Source: JAVBQJ01 sp031549115 (GTDB lineage: Bacteria; Verrucomicrobiota; Lentisphaeria; Victivallales; Victivallaceae). Taken from it: DNA of 64,000 nucleotides. A program made the translations under genes and the position numbers. Where the stretch lies: NCBI GenBank assembly GCA_031549115.1, contig JAVBQJ010000025.1, positions 40,442-104,441 on the forward strand, read 5' to 3'. Positions within the stretch are counted from its first letter, which is position 1. The number at the start of each line of letters is the position of its first letter. The notes below the pieces were generated by a model that had not been told where the DNA came from, ran no database searches, and saw only the letters and a list, made by a program, of their open reading frames with translations. Below, one piece after another: positions 1 to 8,029 of this stretch.

Positions 1-135
1 GCTCGATTGTGTGCCGCTGATGCGGCCCGTCTCCACCGTCATAATTGGCAGACTTCCGAAAAAAGATTTGTATTTTCGCAATGGTATGGTATATTTTTAT
101 TTTATTTCCAGTGGAAAATGGAAGCGGTGGAAAAA

Positions 136-786
136 ATGAGTCAATCGTCTGCAGTGGAAGCCATAGGCCACTTTTATTCACCGCGTGAAGAGTTGGTGAA
201 TGCCGTTACGCACGGCGCGGGCGCCGTCGCGGTCGTTGCCGGAATGGTCCTGCTGGGCGTGAGTGTATCCGGTTCCGGCTGGCTGACCTTGGCCGCGGTT
301 GCCGTTTACAGCGTTTCGCTGCTGGCCATGTATCTGGCGTCGACACTCTACCATGCCGTGTCCGACCTGGAGTGGAAGGCGTTTTTCCGGCGCATGGACC
401 ACTGCGCGATTTATCTTCTGATCGCCGGCACTTATACGCCTTTGATGCTGCTGGCGGTCGGCGGCGCCTGGGGGCTGGGGATTCTGATCGCGGTATGGGC
501 GCTCGCCGGAATCGGCATCGCGATGAAGTGCCTGACGATGAAAAAATGCGGCGGGCTTTCGCTGTGTCTGTATTTGACCATGGGGTGGCTGTGCATGCTG
601 TGCGTGCGCCCGCTGTTTCTCGGCATGAGTACGCCGGGACTTGTCTTCCTGATTGCCGGCGGGGTATTTTACACTGCGGGGGTGTTGTTTTACGTGAACA
701 AGCGCCCCTATTTTCATGCGGTCTGGCACTTTTTCGTGCTGACCGGCTCAACGTTACATTTTTTAACGGTTTGGACTCTGTTATGA
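136..786 (+). CDS. Haemolysin III family (PAQR-type) membrane protein
   Basis: Integral membrane protein of the haemolysin III / YqfA branch of the PAQR family. About seven hydrophobic segments can be traced over 216 residues. The family's putative metal-site residues are present: the STLYH histidine, the Asp-His of RRMDHC, and the paired histidines of HAVWH near the C terminus. The frame is open to the window edge; ATG 136 is preferred because it gives the usual family length of about 215 residues, with ATG 118 as an alternative. The stop overlaps the next ATG (ATGA), so the two genes are probably translationally coupled. The role of bacterial members is unsettled; the name does not imply haemolysis. 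Confidence 0.88.
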   Translation: MSQSSAVEAIGHFYSPREELVNAVTHGAGAVAVVAGMVLLGVSVSGSGWLTLAAVAVYSVSLLAMYLASTLYHAVSDLEWKAFFRRMDHCAIYLLIAGTYTPLMLLAVGGAWGLGILIAVWALAGIGIAMKCLTMKKCGGLSLCLYLTMGWLCMLCVRPLFLGMSTPGLVFLIAGGVFYTAGVLFYVNKRPYFHAVWHFFVLTGSTLHFLTVWTLL

Positions 787-1772
787 CCAAGAAAATCAAG
801 AAAAATAAAAAAAGCAAGAAAAAAGAGAAAAGCAAATTCATCATCTATCTGGAATACATTCCGTTCCGGATCCTTTTCGGCATCATTCACGCTTTGCCGT
901 TGAAAGTCGGCTATGCCCTCAGTGCATTTTTGTTCCGGCTGCTGTTCCTGGCCGACCGCCGCCACCGGATCCGAACCATTCAGCATGTCATGCATGCCGG
1001 TCTGTTCACGGACCGCCGCCAGGCCTGCGATTTCGCCCGCCGTACCTATGTCGAGTTCAGCAAGTTGTTTGTGGAGATGGTCAAGATGGATCAGCTCTAT
1101 TCGAAGTCGAAGATCGGCGTCACCGGCGACCCGGAAGCGGTCGCGACGATGGTGCCGGCGGACGGCAGTCCGGGGCCGCAGGTCATCATCGCCTGTGCGC
1201 ACTACGGCAATTGGGAGGTGGCGGGAACCGCGGTTTCCGAGCAGACCCGGCGGCCGATGTCGTCGTTCATGCGTCCGTTCGCGAATCCGCTGATCGGTGA
1301 GATGATTCTGGGGCACCGGGCCGGCGACATGCATGAGCTGGTCGACAAAAACGCCGGTATCCGGCCGATTCTGCGGGCGGCGGCGGCCGGGCGCAACCTG
1401 ACGTTGCTGATCGACCAGCATGCGTCGCGCGCCGAAGCGGTGGTATGCGAATTTTTCGGGCACCCCGCCCAGGTTCACATGACGCCGGCGCTGCTGCATC
1501 TGAAAACCGGGATTCCGATTCAGCCGGAGATCACGCGCCGCAAGCCCGGAGCCAATTTCGAGTTTGAACTCGTTTTCGGAAAACAGATCCGCTATGAGCC
1601 GACCGACGACAAGCAAAAAGACATCCAGAACATCTGCCAGATGTGCATTTCCGAACTGGAAAAAATGATTATGGAAGATCCGGTTCAATGGCTGTGGACG
1701 CCGCGGCACTGGCTGGACATCAACCGGAAGCGGTCGGCGGAGTTCCAGACACCAGGCAGCGAATCCCGCTGA
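783..1772 (+). CDS. LpxL/HtrB-type lysophospholipid acyltransferase
   Basis: Predicted inner-membrane acyltransferase of 329 residues in the LpxL/LpxM (HtrB) family, which adds secondary acyl chains to lipid A. The family catalytic HX4E motif is visible as HYGNWE, followed by the conserved DQHAS stretch and a C-terminal region ending in QWLWTPRHW, where related enzymes carry W-x-R-R-W. The first 20 residues are a lysine-rich stretch ahead of the membrane segment, longer and more basic than usual. The ATG overlaps the haemolysin III stop. Family assignment is firm; the acyl donor and acceptor are inference. Confidence 0.86.
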   Translation: MTKKIKKNKKSKKKEKSKFIIYLEYIPFRILFGIIHALPLKVGYALSAFLFRLLFLADRRHRIRTIQHVMHAGLFTDRRQACDFARRTYVEFSKLFVEMVKMDQLYSKSKIGVTGDPEAVATMVPADGSPGPQVIIACAHYGNWEVAGTAVSEQTRRPMSSFMRPFANPLIGEMILGHRAGDMHELVDKNAGIRPILRAAAAGRNLTLLIDQHASRAEAVVCEFFGHPAQVHMTPALLHLKTGIPIQPEITRRKPGANFEFELVFGKQIRYEPTDDKQKDIQNICQMCISELEKMIMEDPVQWLWTPRHWLDINRKRSAEFQTPGSESR

Positions 1773-1808
1773 TTTTCCCTTTTTTTCGGTTTTTTTCACG
1801 AAAGGCTA

Positions 1809-1866
1809 TTGACTTTTTCACGCACTTACGCTATACTTTAGGTAAAGTTGTATATAACACTATATA
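1809..1866 (+). promoter_or_regulatory. Sigma-70-type promoter with palindromes ahead of the GntR gene
   Basis: A TTGACT -35 box (1809-1814) is separated by exactly 17 bp from a TATACT -10 box (1832-1837). The inverted repeat ACTTTA-GG-TAAAGT (1835-1848) overlaps the -10 box, and a second pair, TATATA-acac-TATATA, lies at 1851-1866. This fits an autoregulated GntR promoter. That the palindromes are the operator is inference. Confidence 0.7.
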
Positions 1867-1888
1867 AGTTACCGGAATCGAGGCGGCG

Positions 1889-2974
1889 GTGAAGATCAAG
1901 TTATCCAAATATCAGGAAGTGGAAGGCTGGCTGTTGAAGGAGCTTTCCAGCGGTCGTTTTCAGCCGCAGGACCGGTTTTATTCGGAGCAGGAGCTGGCGG
2001 ACCGGTTTCAGGTCACCAAGTTGACGGTCCGGCAGGCGTACCGCAATATGGAGGAAAACTCCTACATTGTCCGGCGCCGCGGCAAAGGCACGTTCGTCAA
2101 CAAACTCCCGGCGCGTCCGTGCAACATCAAAATATTCCGTCATTGCATCATCGGCGTGTTGACCTCGGGCGCCAATCCGGAGCGCGACTTCAAGCTGGGC
2201 CGCATCCTGGTGGAGTCGCATCAGGCGGCGGCGGCCAAGGGGTATTTGCTGATGCTGGCGCACGACAGCCTCGACCAGCTGCTCGAAGCCGGCGTGGAGG
2301 GGGTGGTGGTGATCGGGAAGCAGACGCCGGAGATCCTGCGGAAGCTGCAGGAGGCCGGAGTCCCGGCGGTGAATTATCCGTCGGTGCCCAATCCGTTGGC
2401 GACGCCGGCGATCGATTGCCGGGAGGCGGCGGAGCAATTATGCCGATTGCTGGCGGAAACCGGTCACCGGCATCTCGCGCTGGTCGGCAGCGATGCCGAT
2501 GCGGTCATGGTCCGGCAGAAATTCGAGCATGAATTTGCGGTGGCGGCCCGGGGTATGTGTTTTTCGACGGTGGTCACCGATGCCGGGGAGTTTCGGCGGG
2601 AGTTGTCCGGCGTACTGGCGGGGGAGGATCGACCCGATGTGCTTTTCGTCGCCAACTCCTGGTGCCTGGGCGACTTGAATGCGGTGCTGGAGCAGTGCGG
2701 GCTGGTCTGTCCTGCCGATCTGTCGATGATCGTGCATGGTTCCAACGCGGCGATCATTCCGGCGATTCCGCCGTATTCGTACTTCGACCTCGACATCAGC
2801 CATTGCGTGCAAACATTGTTTGAAATGCTGTTCCAGCGTATCCGGCACCAGTCGTCGGTGGAAATGCCGCAAGGAGTTTGTCATTATCAGGTGGCGCTCC
2901 GCGGGACCGTGGCGCTCCGGAACGGCGCGACGCGCTTCCCGAAGTCCCCGCTGACCGCCGGAGAAAAAGATTGA
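1889..2974 (+). CDS. GntR-family transcriptional regulator with LacI-type sensor domain
   Basis: 361-residue DNA-binding regulator. Residues about 1-75 form a GntR winged helix-turn-helix (FYSEQELADRFQVTKLTVRQ, then RRRGKGTFV). Residues about 85-340 resemble the periplasmic-binding-protein-like ligand domain of LacI/AraR-type regulators (IIGVLTSG at its start; HRHLALVGSD in mid-domain). This architecture usually binds a sugar and controls a sugar-use operon. The start is a GTG at 1889. It precedes SAR copy A and the pseudopilin/beta-helix genes, which are its likeliest targets by position. Ligand unknown. Confidence 0.86.
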   Translation: MKIKLSKYQEVEGWLLKELSSGRFQPQDRFYSEQELADRFQVTKLTVRQAYRNMEENSYIVRRRGKGTFVNKLPARPCNIKIFRHCIIGVLTSGANPERDFKLGRILVESHQAAAAKGYLLMLAHDSLDQLLEAGVEGVVVIGKQTPEILRKLQEAGVPAVNYPSVPNPLATPAIDCREAAEQLCRLLAETGHRHLALVGSDADAVMVRQKFEHEFAVAARGMCFSTVVTDAGEFRRELSGVLAGEDRPDVLFVANSWCLGDLNAVLEQCGLVCPADLSMIVHGSNAAIIPAIPPYSYFDLDISHCVQTLFEMLFQRIRHQSSVEMPQGVCHYQVALRGTVALRNGATRFPKSPLTAGEKD

Positions 2975-3006
2975 AAAAATTTTCCCAAAAATAAAAAAAT
3001 AAAAAA

Positions 3007-3252
3007 TAGAGCCGCGAAGCGGCGGTCTGCCCTCCGTCATACGGAGACGCCGGTCCAGCAGGCGGATCCTGCTGGTCGCCCCAGGCGGCGTAGCCGCCTC
3101 GAAAGGGGCGAAACTCTAGGTAAGGATCGCCGGGAGGCGATCCGGAGCAACCCGAGGAAGCGATGGTGTAGACCGGATTGGAAGCGTGAGCGACAATCCG
3201 ATCTACACACGGAGCGGGCGAGGCGCCGCACCAGCGGCGAACAATAAACCGA
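3007..3252 (+). repeat. SAR element copy A (dispersed structured repeat)
   Basis: First of eight copies. An A-rich leader begins right after the GntR stop (from about 2976) and ends in TAGAGCCG at 3007. Stems in order: P1 CCGC/GCGG, P2 CTCCGT/ACGGAG, P3 CCAGCAGG/CCTGCTGG, P4 CGCCCC/GGGGCG enclosing GGCGGC/GCCGCC, P5 GGATCGCC/GGCGATCC with a GGGA loop, P6 arms 3166-3180 and 3194-3208 (14 of 15 pairs), P7 CGCCG with an imperfect partner. A tail hairpin AAATCGC/GCGATTT (3267-3283) resembles one after copy B. Oriented with the upstream gene. No protein-coding capacity is supported. Confidence 0.92.
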
Positions 3253-3554
3253 TGGCAGAATCGGGAAAATCGCTTCGCGATTTGGCTTTGGGGGGGTGGC
3301 GGCGTTGGGGCTTTAACGATCGACGACATAACAATGGCCGGATGACATTCCGGGGTGCGGTGTTTGCCACGCCCGGCAGGATGCCGGGCTTACTGGGGCT
3401 CTGCCCCAGCCCCCGATACGGGGAGAAAATGGAAAAGCAGCAGTTAAGGCTGTTGTTTCGAGTGAAGTGGACGGAACCGGGAGACGAAAAACGGTGCGCA
3501 CGTTGACCGCCTCCATTTATAATTGCAATCGACAATCGAAAAGGAGTGAAAAAA
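3253..3554 (+). other. Gene-free leader with stacked hairpins before a pseudopilin gene
   Basis: No gene is supported here. Three compact hairpins lie in series: GCCCGGC/GCCGGGC (3371-3389), CTGGGGC/GCCCCAG with a TCT loop (3393-3409), and CCCCG/CGGGG (3411-3423). A perfect TATAAT (3518-3523) is a possible -10 box, but the -35 position (3495-3500) is poor. The hairpin row may be a transcript end from upstream or a structured 5' leader; the sequence does not decide. Confidence 0.5.
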
Positions 3555-4268
3555 ATGAAACAGCTAAAAAAATTCACACTCATAGAGCTTTTGGTCGTAA
3601 TCGCGATAATCGCGATTCTCGCCAGCATGCTGCTGCCGGCGTTGAGCAAGGCGCGGGAGCGGGCGCAGGGGATCAAATGCACCAGCAACATGAAACAGGT
3701 CAACCTGGGCGCGATCATGTACGTGGGCGATAACAACGAAAGCTTCCCGAGTATGGACAATGGGCCGACCCGTTATTTCCAGTGGGATCAGAGGATCGGA
3801 CCCTACGTCGGTTATTCGGATGTCAATGAAGCGTCCAGCGGTACTTACAACATCCGGGCGGATCTGTTCATCTGCCCGAATAACTCCAACGACAACTGTA
3901 CGCGCTCTTACGTCGCCAACGGGAAGTGGGGCGCGGGCCAGGCCAACGATCCGGTCGATTGCTATGGCATTCTGGGGGCGAATCTGGGCAGAATCGGGCA
4001 GCCGTCGGCCAAATACACCTACTTCGAAGCCTTCTACTACACTTTGCCGGGGGCGGGGACCGCGCCGGCGCATGTGTTCAAGAACCCCAACTGGCGCGGC
4101 ACCATCCTGGACCACATTCCCCAGGGTTATCACAACGGCAATACCGGCAACACCGTGGCGTACGTCGACGGACACGTCGCGATGCTGAAGTGTGAAACCT
4201 ACGCCACCTACAATGACATGCCGCGGGAAATGCAGATCGCATTCTGGCCGTATTACACTGGAATTTGA
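3555..4268 (+). CDS. Pseudopilin-like protein with prepilin N-terminal methylation domain
   Basis: 237 residues. The N terminus has the type II secretion/type IV pilin cleavage signal: short basic leader, then FTLIELLVVIAIIAILASML, with cleavage expected before the Phe and the Glu at mature position 5. The rest is a globular domain ending near a YHNGNTGNTVAYVDGH segment, close to the H-x9-DG motif of the large Lentisphaerota/Planctomycetota pseudopilin-like family. ATG 3555 is chosen because AAAGGAG (3540-3546) lies 8 nt upstream; the GTG at 3546 overlaps that site. It is followed after 6 nt by a secreted beta-helix protein, probably one operon. Precise role unknown. Confidence 0.88.
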   Translation: MKQLKKFTLIELLVVIAIIAILASMLLPALSKARERAQGIKCTSNMKQVNLGAIMYVGDNNESFPSMDNGPTRYFQWDQRIGPYVGYSDVNEASSGTYNIRADLFICPNNSNDNCTRSYVANGKWGAGQANDPVDCYGILGANLGRIGQPSAKYTYFEAFYYTLPGAGTAPAHVFKNPNWRGTILDHIPQGYHNGNTGNTVAYVDGHVAMLKCETYATYNDMPREMQIAFWPYYTGI

Positions 4269-4274
4269 GGAAAC

Positions 4275-5813
4275 ATGCGAACTATGTGGAAAAATCTGTT
4301 GCTCATGCTGGCGGGAATCGGGTTCCTGCAGCTTCACGGCGCCGATCTGGGAGCCCTGCTGGACGCGGCCAAAGACGGCGACACGCTGGAATTGTCCGGG
4401 CGCTATACCGTCGACCGCCAGATCATCGTCGACCGGCGGGTTTCATTGAAAGGACGCGACTTCAATACCACCATCGTGGTCGACGCCTCCAAGGACCCCA
4501 ATGCCGGTATCTGGTACAGCCATCCGACCACCGGGTGGAGTACGCCGCGAATGCCGGTCATCGTCGAAAACATCTCCTTCGAAGCGGCGCCGGAATCGCT
4601 GTTTCAGGGGGTCGGGGTGGCTTTCGTGGTCAACTTTCACGGCGCGGTGGTGTCGCGGTGCCGCTTCGACAATCTGGGGCAGCGGGGGATCCTGGTCTGG
4701 GGGGGACTGTTCGTCGAACTGTCTCACAACTTCTTCAGCCGCAGCGGTATTTTCATGCCGGGCTGCGAAGGGGAAGACCCCTTTCCGGAGTGGAACATCG
4801 ACACCGCGAAGATGCCCAAGAACATGGAATTGAACCAGGTGCACATCCGCGGCGGCGAAATGCAGTGGGGCTTTCCGGCGATGCCCGGTTATCCCGGCGA
4901 TTACATGGTCGATATCCGGCTGGCCGGGGCGATCATCATCGAAAACTTCTGTGTCGAAGGCGTCGAGGACCAGGGGGCGCTGTCGATTCGGAATTCCCGC
5001 AATATCCTGATCGAAAATCTGTGGCTGGAGGGTGTCGGCTCCCGGGTCGATCTCGGCATCGGGCGCGATTTCAAGGGCTTGGTCCATCTGGAAAACTGCA
5101 CCGCGGTGAAGGTCACCGGGGGACATCTGGCCAACAGCAGCTTCACCGGCGCGGGTTATGTCTACGGCACCAAACCGGATACGCATCTGTATTACAGCCT
5201 GGTGCCGCTGTTCAACCTGGAGAATGTCTGCGGCATCACTTTTGCCAACGGCAATACCAGTGCCGAGCTGGTGACGCCGGGGTTTCTGCGGACCGACGCG
5301 ACGTGCGCCGGCATTATTTTCCGGGAAAACTCTTCGCGGCATTATCAGGCGCTGAGCAGCCGTCACAACCTCGATACCCGCGACAATGTGGTTTCGTCAT
5401 ATGCGCCGTGGTTGATGCAGGCGGCCGACGAGCTGGTGCGTGAGGATCTGCCGCCGGTGCCGCTGGCGCAGCTGAAGATTCCGCCGCCGCCGGCGGCGGA
5501 CGGGGACAGTTACTGTTACGTGCTGGAGTTGCAGATTCGCGCCGAACGTCCGGAATCGTCGCGCCTGGTGTTGGCGGACGCGGAGGGAAAGCGCTTGCAG
5601 GATTTCCCGATCGAGTTGTCGGCGACGCCGAAGCTGATCCGGTTCGGCTTGCAGGAGTTCGATTTCGCTTCACGGGCGGCGAAGCTGGTGCTGCATCCGG
5701 AGGCGGCGCCCAACGCGATCGAGGTCGGATTTGCCGGTTGGAAGAAGATTCCGACCTCGTTGCACGTCGACCCCTCCGGCCGGAAACAATACATCGGCTT
5801 CCTGCCGAGATGA
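4275..5813 (+). CDS. Secreted right-handed parallel beta-helix protein (possible polysaccharide lyase/hydrolase)
   Basis: 512 residues with a signal peptide of about 22 residues (hydrophobic LLLMLAGIGFLQLHG). The start LGALLDAAKDGDTLELSGRY is typical of pectate-lyase-like right-handed beta-helix proteins, and residues about 30-380 show repeated short strands with N/D turns. A C-terminal beta-rich domain (about 390-500) may bind carbohydrate. No catalytic triad can be assigned with confidence, so lyase versus hydrolase is open. Linked to the pseudopilin gene upstream; SAR copy B starts within about 40 nt of the stop. Confidence 0.75.
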   Translation: MRTMWKNLLLMLAGIGFLQLHGADLGALLDAAKDGDTLELSGRYTVDRQIIVDRRVSLKGRDFNTTIVVDASKDPNAGIWYSHPTTGWSTPRMPVIVENISFEAAPESLFQGVGVAFVVNFHGAVVSRCRFDNLGQRGILVWGGLFVELSHNFFSRSGIFMPGCEGEDPFPEWNIDTAKMPKNMELNQVHIRGGEMQWGFPAMPGYPGDYMVDIRLAGAIIIENFCVEGVEDQGALSIRNSRNILIENLWLEGVGSRVDLGIGRDFKGLVHLENCTAVKVTGGHLANSSFTGAGYVYGTKPDTHLYYSLVPLFNLENVCGITFANGNTSAELVTPGFLRTDATCAGIIFRENSSRHYQALSSRHNLDTRDNVVSSYAPWLMQAADELVREDLPPVPLAQLKIPPPPAADGDSYCYVLELQIRAERPESSRLVLADAEGKRLQDFPIELSATPKLIRFGLQEFDFASRAAKLVLHPEAAPNAIEVGFAGWKKIPTSLHVDPSGRKQYIGFLPR

Positions 5814-5852
5814 AAAATAAAAAAATCTTAAAAAAATAAAAAAATAAAAGAA

Positions 5853-6097
5853 TAGAGCCGCGAAGCGGCGGTCTGCCCTCCGTCATACGGAGACGCCGGT
5901 CCAGCAGGCGGATCCTGCTGGTCGCCCCAGGCGGCGCAGCCGCCTCGAAAGGGGCGAAAGTAAAGTAAGCGAGCCAGCTGGCGAGCGGAAGCCACCCGAG
6001 GAAGCGATGGTGTAGACCGGATTGGAAGCGTGAGCGACAATCCGGTCTACACATAGAGCGAACGAGGCGCCGCACCGGCGGCGAACAACAGACCGAT
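5853..6097 (+). repeat. SAR element copy B (best-preserved copy)
   Basis: Leader with AAATCTTAAAAAAATAAA begins at the upstream TGA. P1 CCGC/GCGG; P2 CTCCGT/ACGGAG; P3 5901-5908 with 5914-5921 (8 of 8 pairs); P4 5923-5928 with 5951-5956 enclosing GGCGGC-gca-GCCGCC; P5 GCC-agct-GGC flanked by tandem G.A mismatches; P6 6010-6024 with 6038-6052, 15 of 15 pairs, capped by GAAGCGTGAGCGA; P7 CGCCG-cac-CGGCG. A tail hairpin ATCGC/GCGAT follows (to about 6133). It fills most of the 338-bp gap before the dihydrodipicolinate-synthase-like gene. Confidence 0.93.
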
Positions 6098-6151
6098 AGC
6101 AGAACCGGGAAAATCGCGTTGCAGCATTGCGATGGAAAGAAAAGGGAAACA

Positions 6152-7042
6152 ATGAGTATCGTGTATTCGGCGGCGCCGACGCCGTTCCGGTCGGACCTGA
6201 GCCTCGATTTGGAATCGATGGTTCGCATGGTGGAAGCCAATATCAGCAACGGCGTCCGGGGATTTTTCCTCTGCGGCAATATGGGCGAATGGAGTCAGCT
6301 GTCGCTGCGCGACCGGGAAGAGTTGACCGAATGCGCGGTTGCCGCCGCCCATGGGCGGGCGGAAATTCTCACCGGTTGTACCGCCAACAGCTTCCATGAG
6401 ACCGCCGCGAATATGAAAGCGCTCGCCCGTTGGAACCCGGACGCGTTCGTGATCATGAGCCCGCTGCCGGCGACGTCGCAGTACCGCCCGGTCGAATATC
6501 TGCTCGGATTGCTGGATGTAAGCGACCGGCCGGTGTACTATTACCACTGCCCGTCGGTGACCGGCGTCAAGCTGGGCGTGAACGAGTTCGAACGGCTGCT
6601 GGCGCATCCGAATCTGCGGGGGATCAAAAATTCCGCCGGCGACATCGGCATCCGCAAGGAGCTGTTGAAGCTCAAACAGGATCATGCGTTCCTGCTGCTC
6701 GAGGGACACGAGTGGGGCATCGACGAAGCGCTGATGTGCGGCTGCGACGGCGTTCTCTGCGGCCTCGCCGGCCTCGCCGCCAGGACCATGGCGGGCATCG
6801 CCAACGCCGTCGACGTGGGCGATTTCGCCGCCGCCCGGAAGCTGCAACTGACCATGCTCGACATCTACCACGGCATTTACGGCATCGACACCTCGACGGT
6901 ACAGAATGGGCACAAGTACGCGCTGTTCCGCCGCGGCGTCTTCTCCGGCTGGAGTTGCCGGAATGCGCCGGATTCCAATCTCTCAAACGAACGGCGCCGG
7001 GAAATCGACGCCTGCCTCGAACACTATCACGATTGCTTCTGA
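6152..7042 (+). CDS. Dihydrodipicolinate synthase / N-acetylneuraminate lyase family aldolase
   Basis: 296-residue class I aldolase of the DapA/NanA superfamily. The Schiff-base lysine is K159 in GIKNSAGD, the conserved tyrosine is Y131 (YHCP, the usual YNxP), and CGNMGEW (residues 41-47) stands where GTTGE normally lies. The altered GNMGE and YHCP motifs argue against lysine-pathway DapA and for a catabolic keto-acid sugar aldolase, which suits its place behind a glycan-active gene. ATG 6152 is chosen for AAGGGA 5-10 nt upstream. Substrate is inference. Confidence 0.85.
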   Translation: MSIVYSAAPTPFRSDLSLDLESMVRMVEANISNGVRGFFLCGNMGEWSQLSLRDREELTECAVAAAHGRAEILTGCTANSFHETAANMKALARWNPDAFVIMSPLPATSQYRPVEYLLGLLDVSDRPVYYYHCPSVTGVKLGVNEFERLLAHPNLRGIKNSAGDIGIRKELLKLKQDHAFLLLEGHEWGIDEALMCGCDGVLCGLAGLAARTMAGIANAVDVGDFAAARKLQLTMLDIYHGIYGIDTSTVQNGHKYALFRRGVFSGWSCRNAPDSNLSNERRREIDACLEHYHDCF

Positions 7043-7088
7043 GCGTATTTGGTTTCGCTCCGCAAGACACAAAAACGCAATTTTTTTC

Positions 7089-7127
7089 AACCCGGGTATT
7101 GACATTTCCCGGGTTTTGTATTATAAT
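7089..7127 (+). promoter_or_regulatory. Consensus sigma-70 promoter embedded in an inverted repeat
   Basis: A perfect TTGACA (7099-7104) and a perfect TATAAT (7122-7127) are separated by 17 bp. The -35 box lies in the loop of an 8-bp inverted repeat, AACCCGGG (7089-7096) and CCCGGGTT (7108-7115), followed by TTTTG. The hairpin could terminate the upstream aldolase transcript, or the palindrome could be an operator over the -35 box. The downstream gene is the pseudopilin at 7307, leaving a leader of about 170 nt. Confidence 0.8.
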
Positions 7128-7306
7128 TAGAAAGTGAGCACACAAACATGATGTGAAAAACAGGGTTTTTTGATAAAAATGGCGATGTCGACAAAAGATT
7201 GTATACTCACTTGGCGCTGTCGGCAACGCGGGGAGCCGAAAAATACAACGCACGTTTTCTTCTTCGATATTAAAAATAATTCGCAAACTCGAAAGGAACG
7301 AAAAGG

Positions 7307-8005
7307 ATGAAACGGCAAAGAATTTTCACGTTGATTGAGTTGCTGGTCGTGATCGCCATCATCGCGATTCTCGCCAGCATGCTGCTTCCGGCGTTGAGCA
7401 AAGCCCGCGCGGCGGCGCAAAATATCAAATGCACCAGCAACCTGAAACAGTGTTTGCTGGTGGCGACCATGTATGGGAACGATTGGAATTTCTGGGCGAT
7501 GCGAACCGACGCCGGCGGCAATACCCAATGGGGAAGCGTTCTGGTAAACGAAGGGTATACGGAAGCCGGGTCGCATCTCTTTTGTACCGCGACCAAACCA
7601 GGAGGATTTCATGGCACTTCGCTGAATGATACCGTACCGTCGACTGCTTATACATATGCGCAGACGACGTATGGTTTCGTACAGGATACCGTAAATCATG
7701 TGAATATCGTCAATGAGCAATATGTCGCGATCGGCAAGATCAAACGGCCGAGCGATTATCTCATTCTGGGCTGCGCCACCTATCCCACCCTGGGGCTCGG
7801 CTGGGCCTTCATGCGCTATGAATCCAATTGGGCGACATTTAATTTTCACAATAACAACCGGGGCAATATCGGCTTTGTCGACGGGCATGTCAACCCGTTG
7901 TCGACGGATGAACTGTCACGGAATTCCTATTATTGGATGAGTTTTTATTGTACGCTCGGCGGCAGCAGCGTTTTGGTGGAGTGGAACCGCAATTGGCAGG
8001 AGTAA
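7307..8005 (+). CDS. Pseudopilin-like protein with prepilin N-terminal methylation domain
   Basis: 232 residues. Short basic leader MKRQRI then FTLIELLVVIAIIAILASML, the class III signal/first helix of type II secretion pseudopilins. The globular part ends in FNFHNNNRGNIGFVDGHVN, matching the H-x9-DG-type motif. The first 45 codons are very close in DNA sequence to those of the pseudopilin genes at 3555 and 20654, while the rest is divergent. AAGGAACGAAAAGG serves as ribosome site. It leads a probable operon with two secreted proteins (8030, 9742). The partner of its variable domain is unknown. Confidence 0.88.
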   Translation: MKRQRIFTLIELLVVIAIIAILASMLLPALSKARAAAQNIKCTSNLKQCLLVATMYGNDWNFWAMRTDAGGNTQWGSVLVNEGYTEAGSHLFCTATKPGGFHGTSLNDTVPSTAYTYAQTTYGFVQDTVNHVNIVNEQYVAIGKIKRPSDYLILGCATYPTLGLGWAFMRYESNWATFNFHNNNRGNIGFVDGHVNPLSTDELSRNSYYWMSFYCTLGGSSVLVEWNRNWQE

Positions 8006-8029
8006 CTTGGACGAAATGCAGGTTGAACC

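Noticed and set aside
3007..3252. SAR as a simple IS remnant or MITE.
   Set aside because: No terminal inverted repeats and no short target duplication could be seen; the ends differ (leader on one side, P7/tail on the other). A non-autonomous element of another type remains possible.
5853..6097. SAR as an ordinary sense-strand intrinsic terminator.
   Set aside because: No T-run follows the last stem on the sense strand, and several copies lie inside apparent operons.
5828..6152. Open frames on the strand opposite SAR copies (also 13641-13850 plus, 25327-25605 minus, 31383-31580 minus, 45978-46223 minus), with similar-looking peptides.
   Set aside because: The peptides resemble each other only because the DNA repeats. 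The frames shift between copies by indels that are not multiples of three, ribosome sites are lacking, and base changes follow stem pairing rather than codons.
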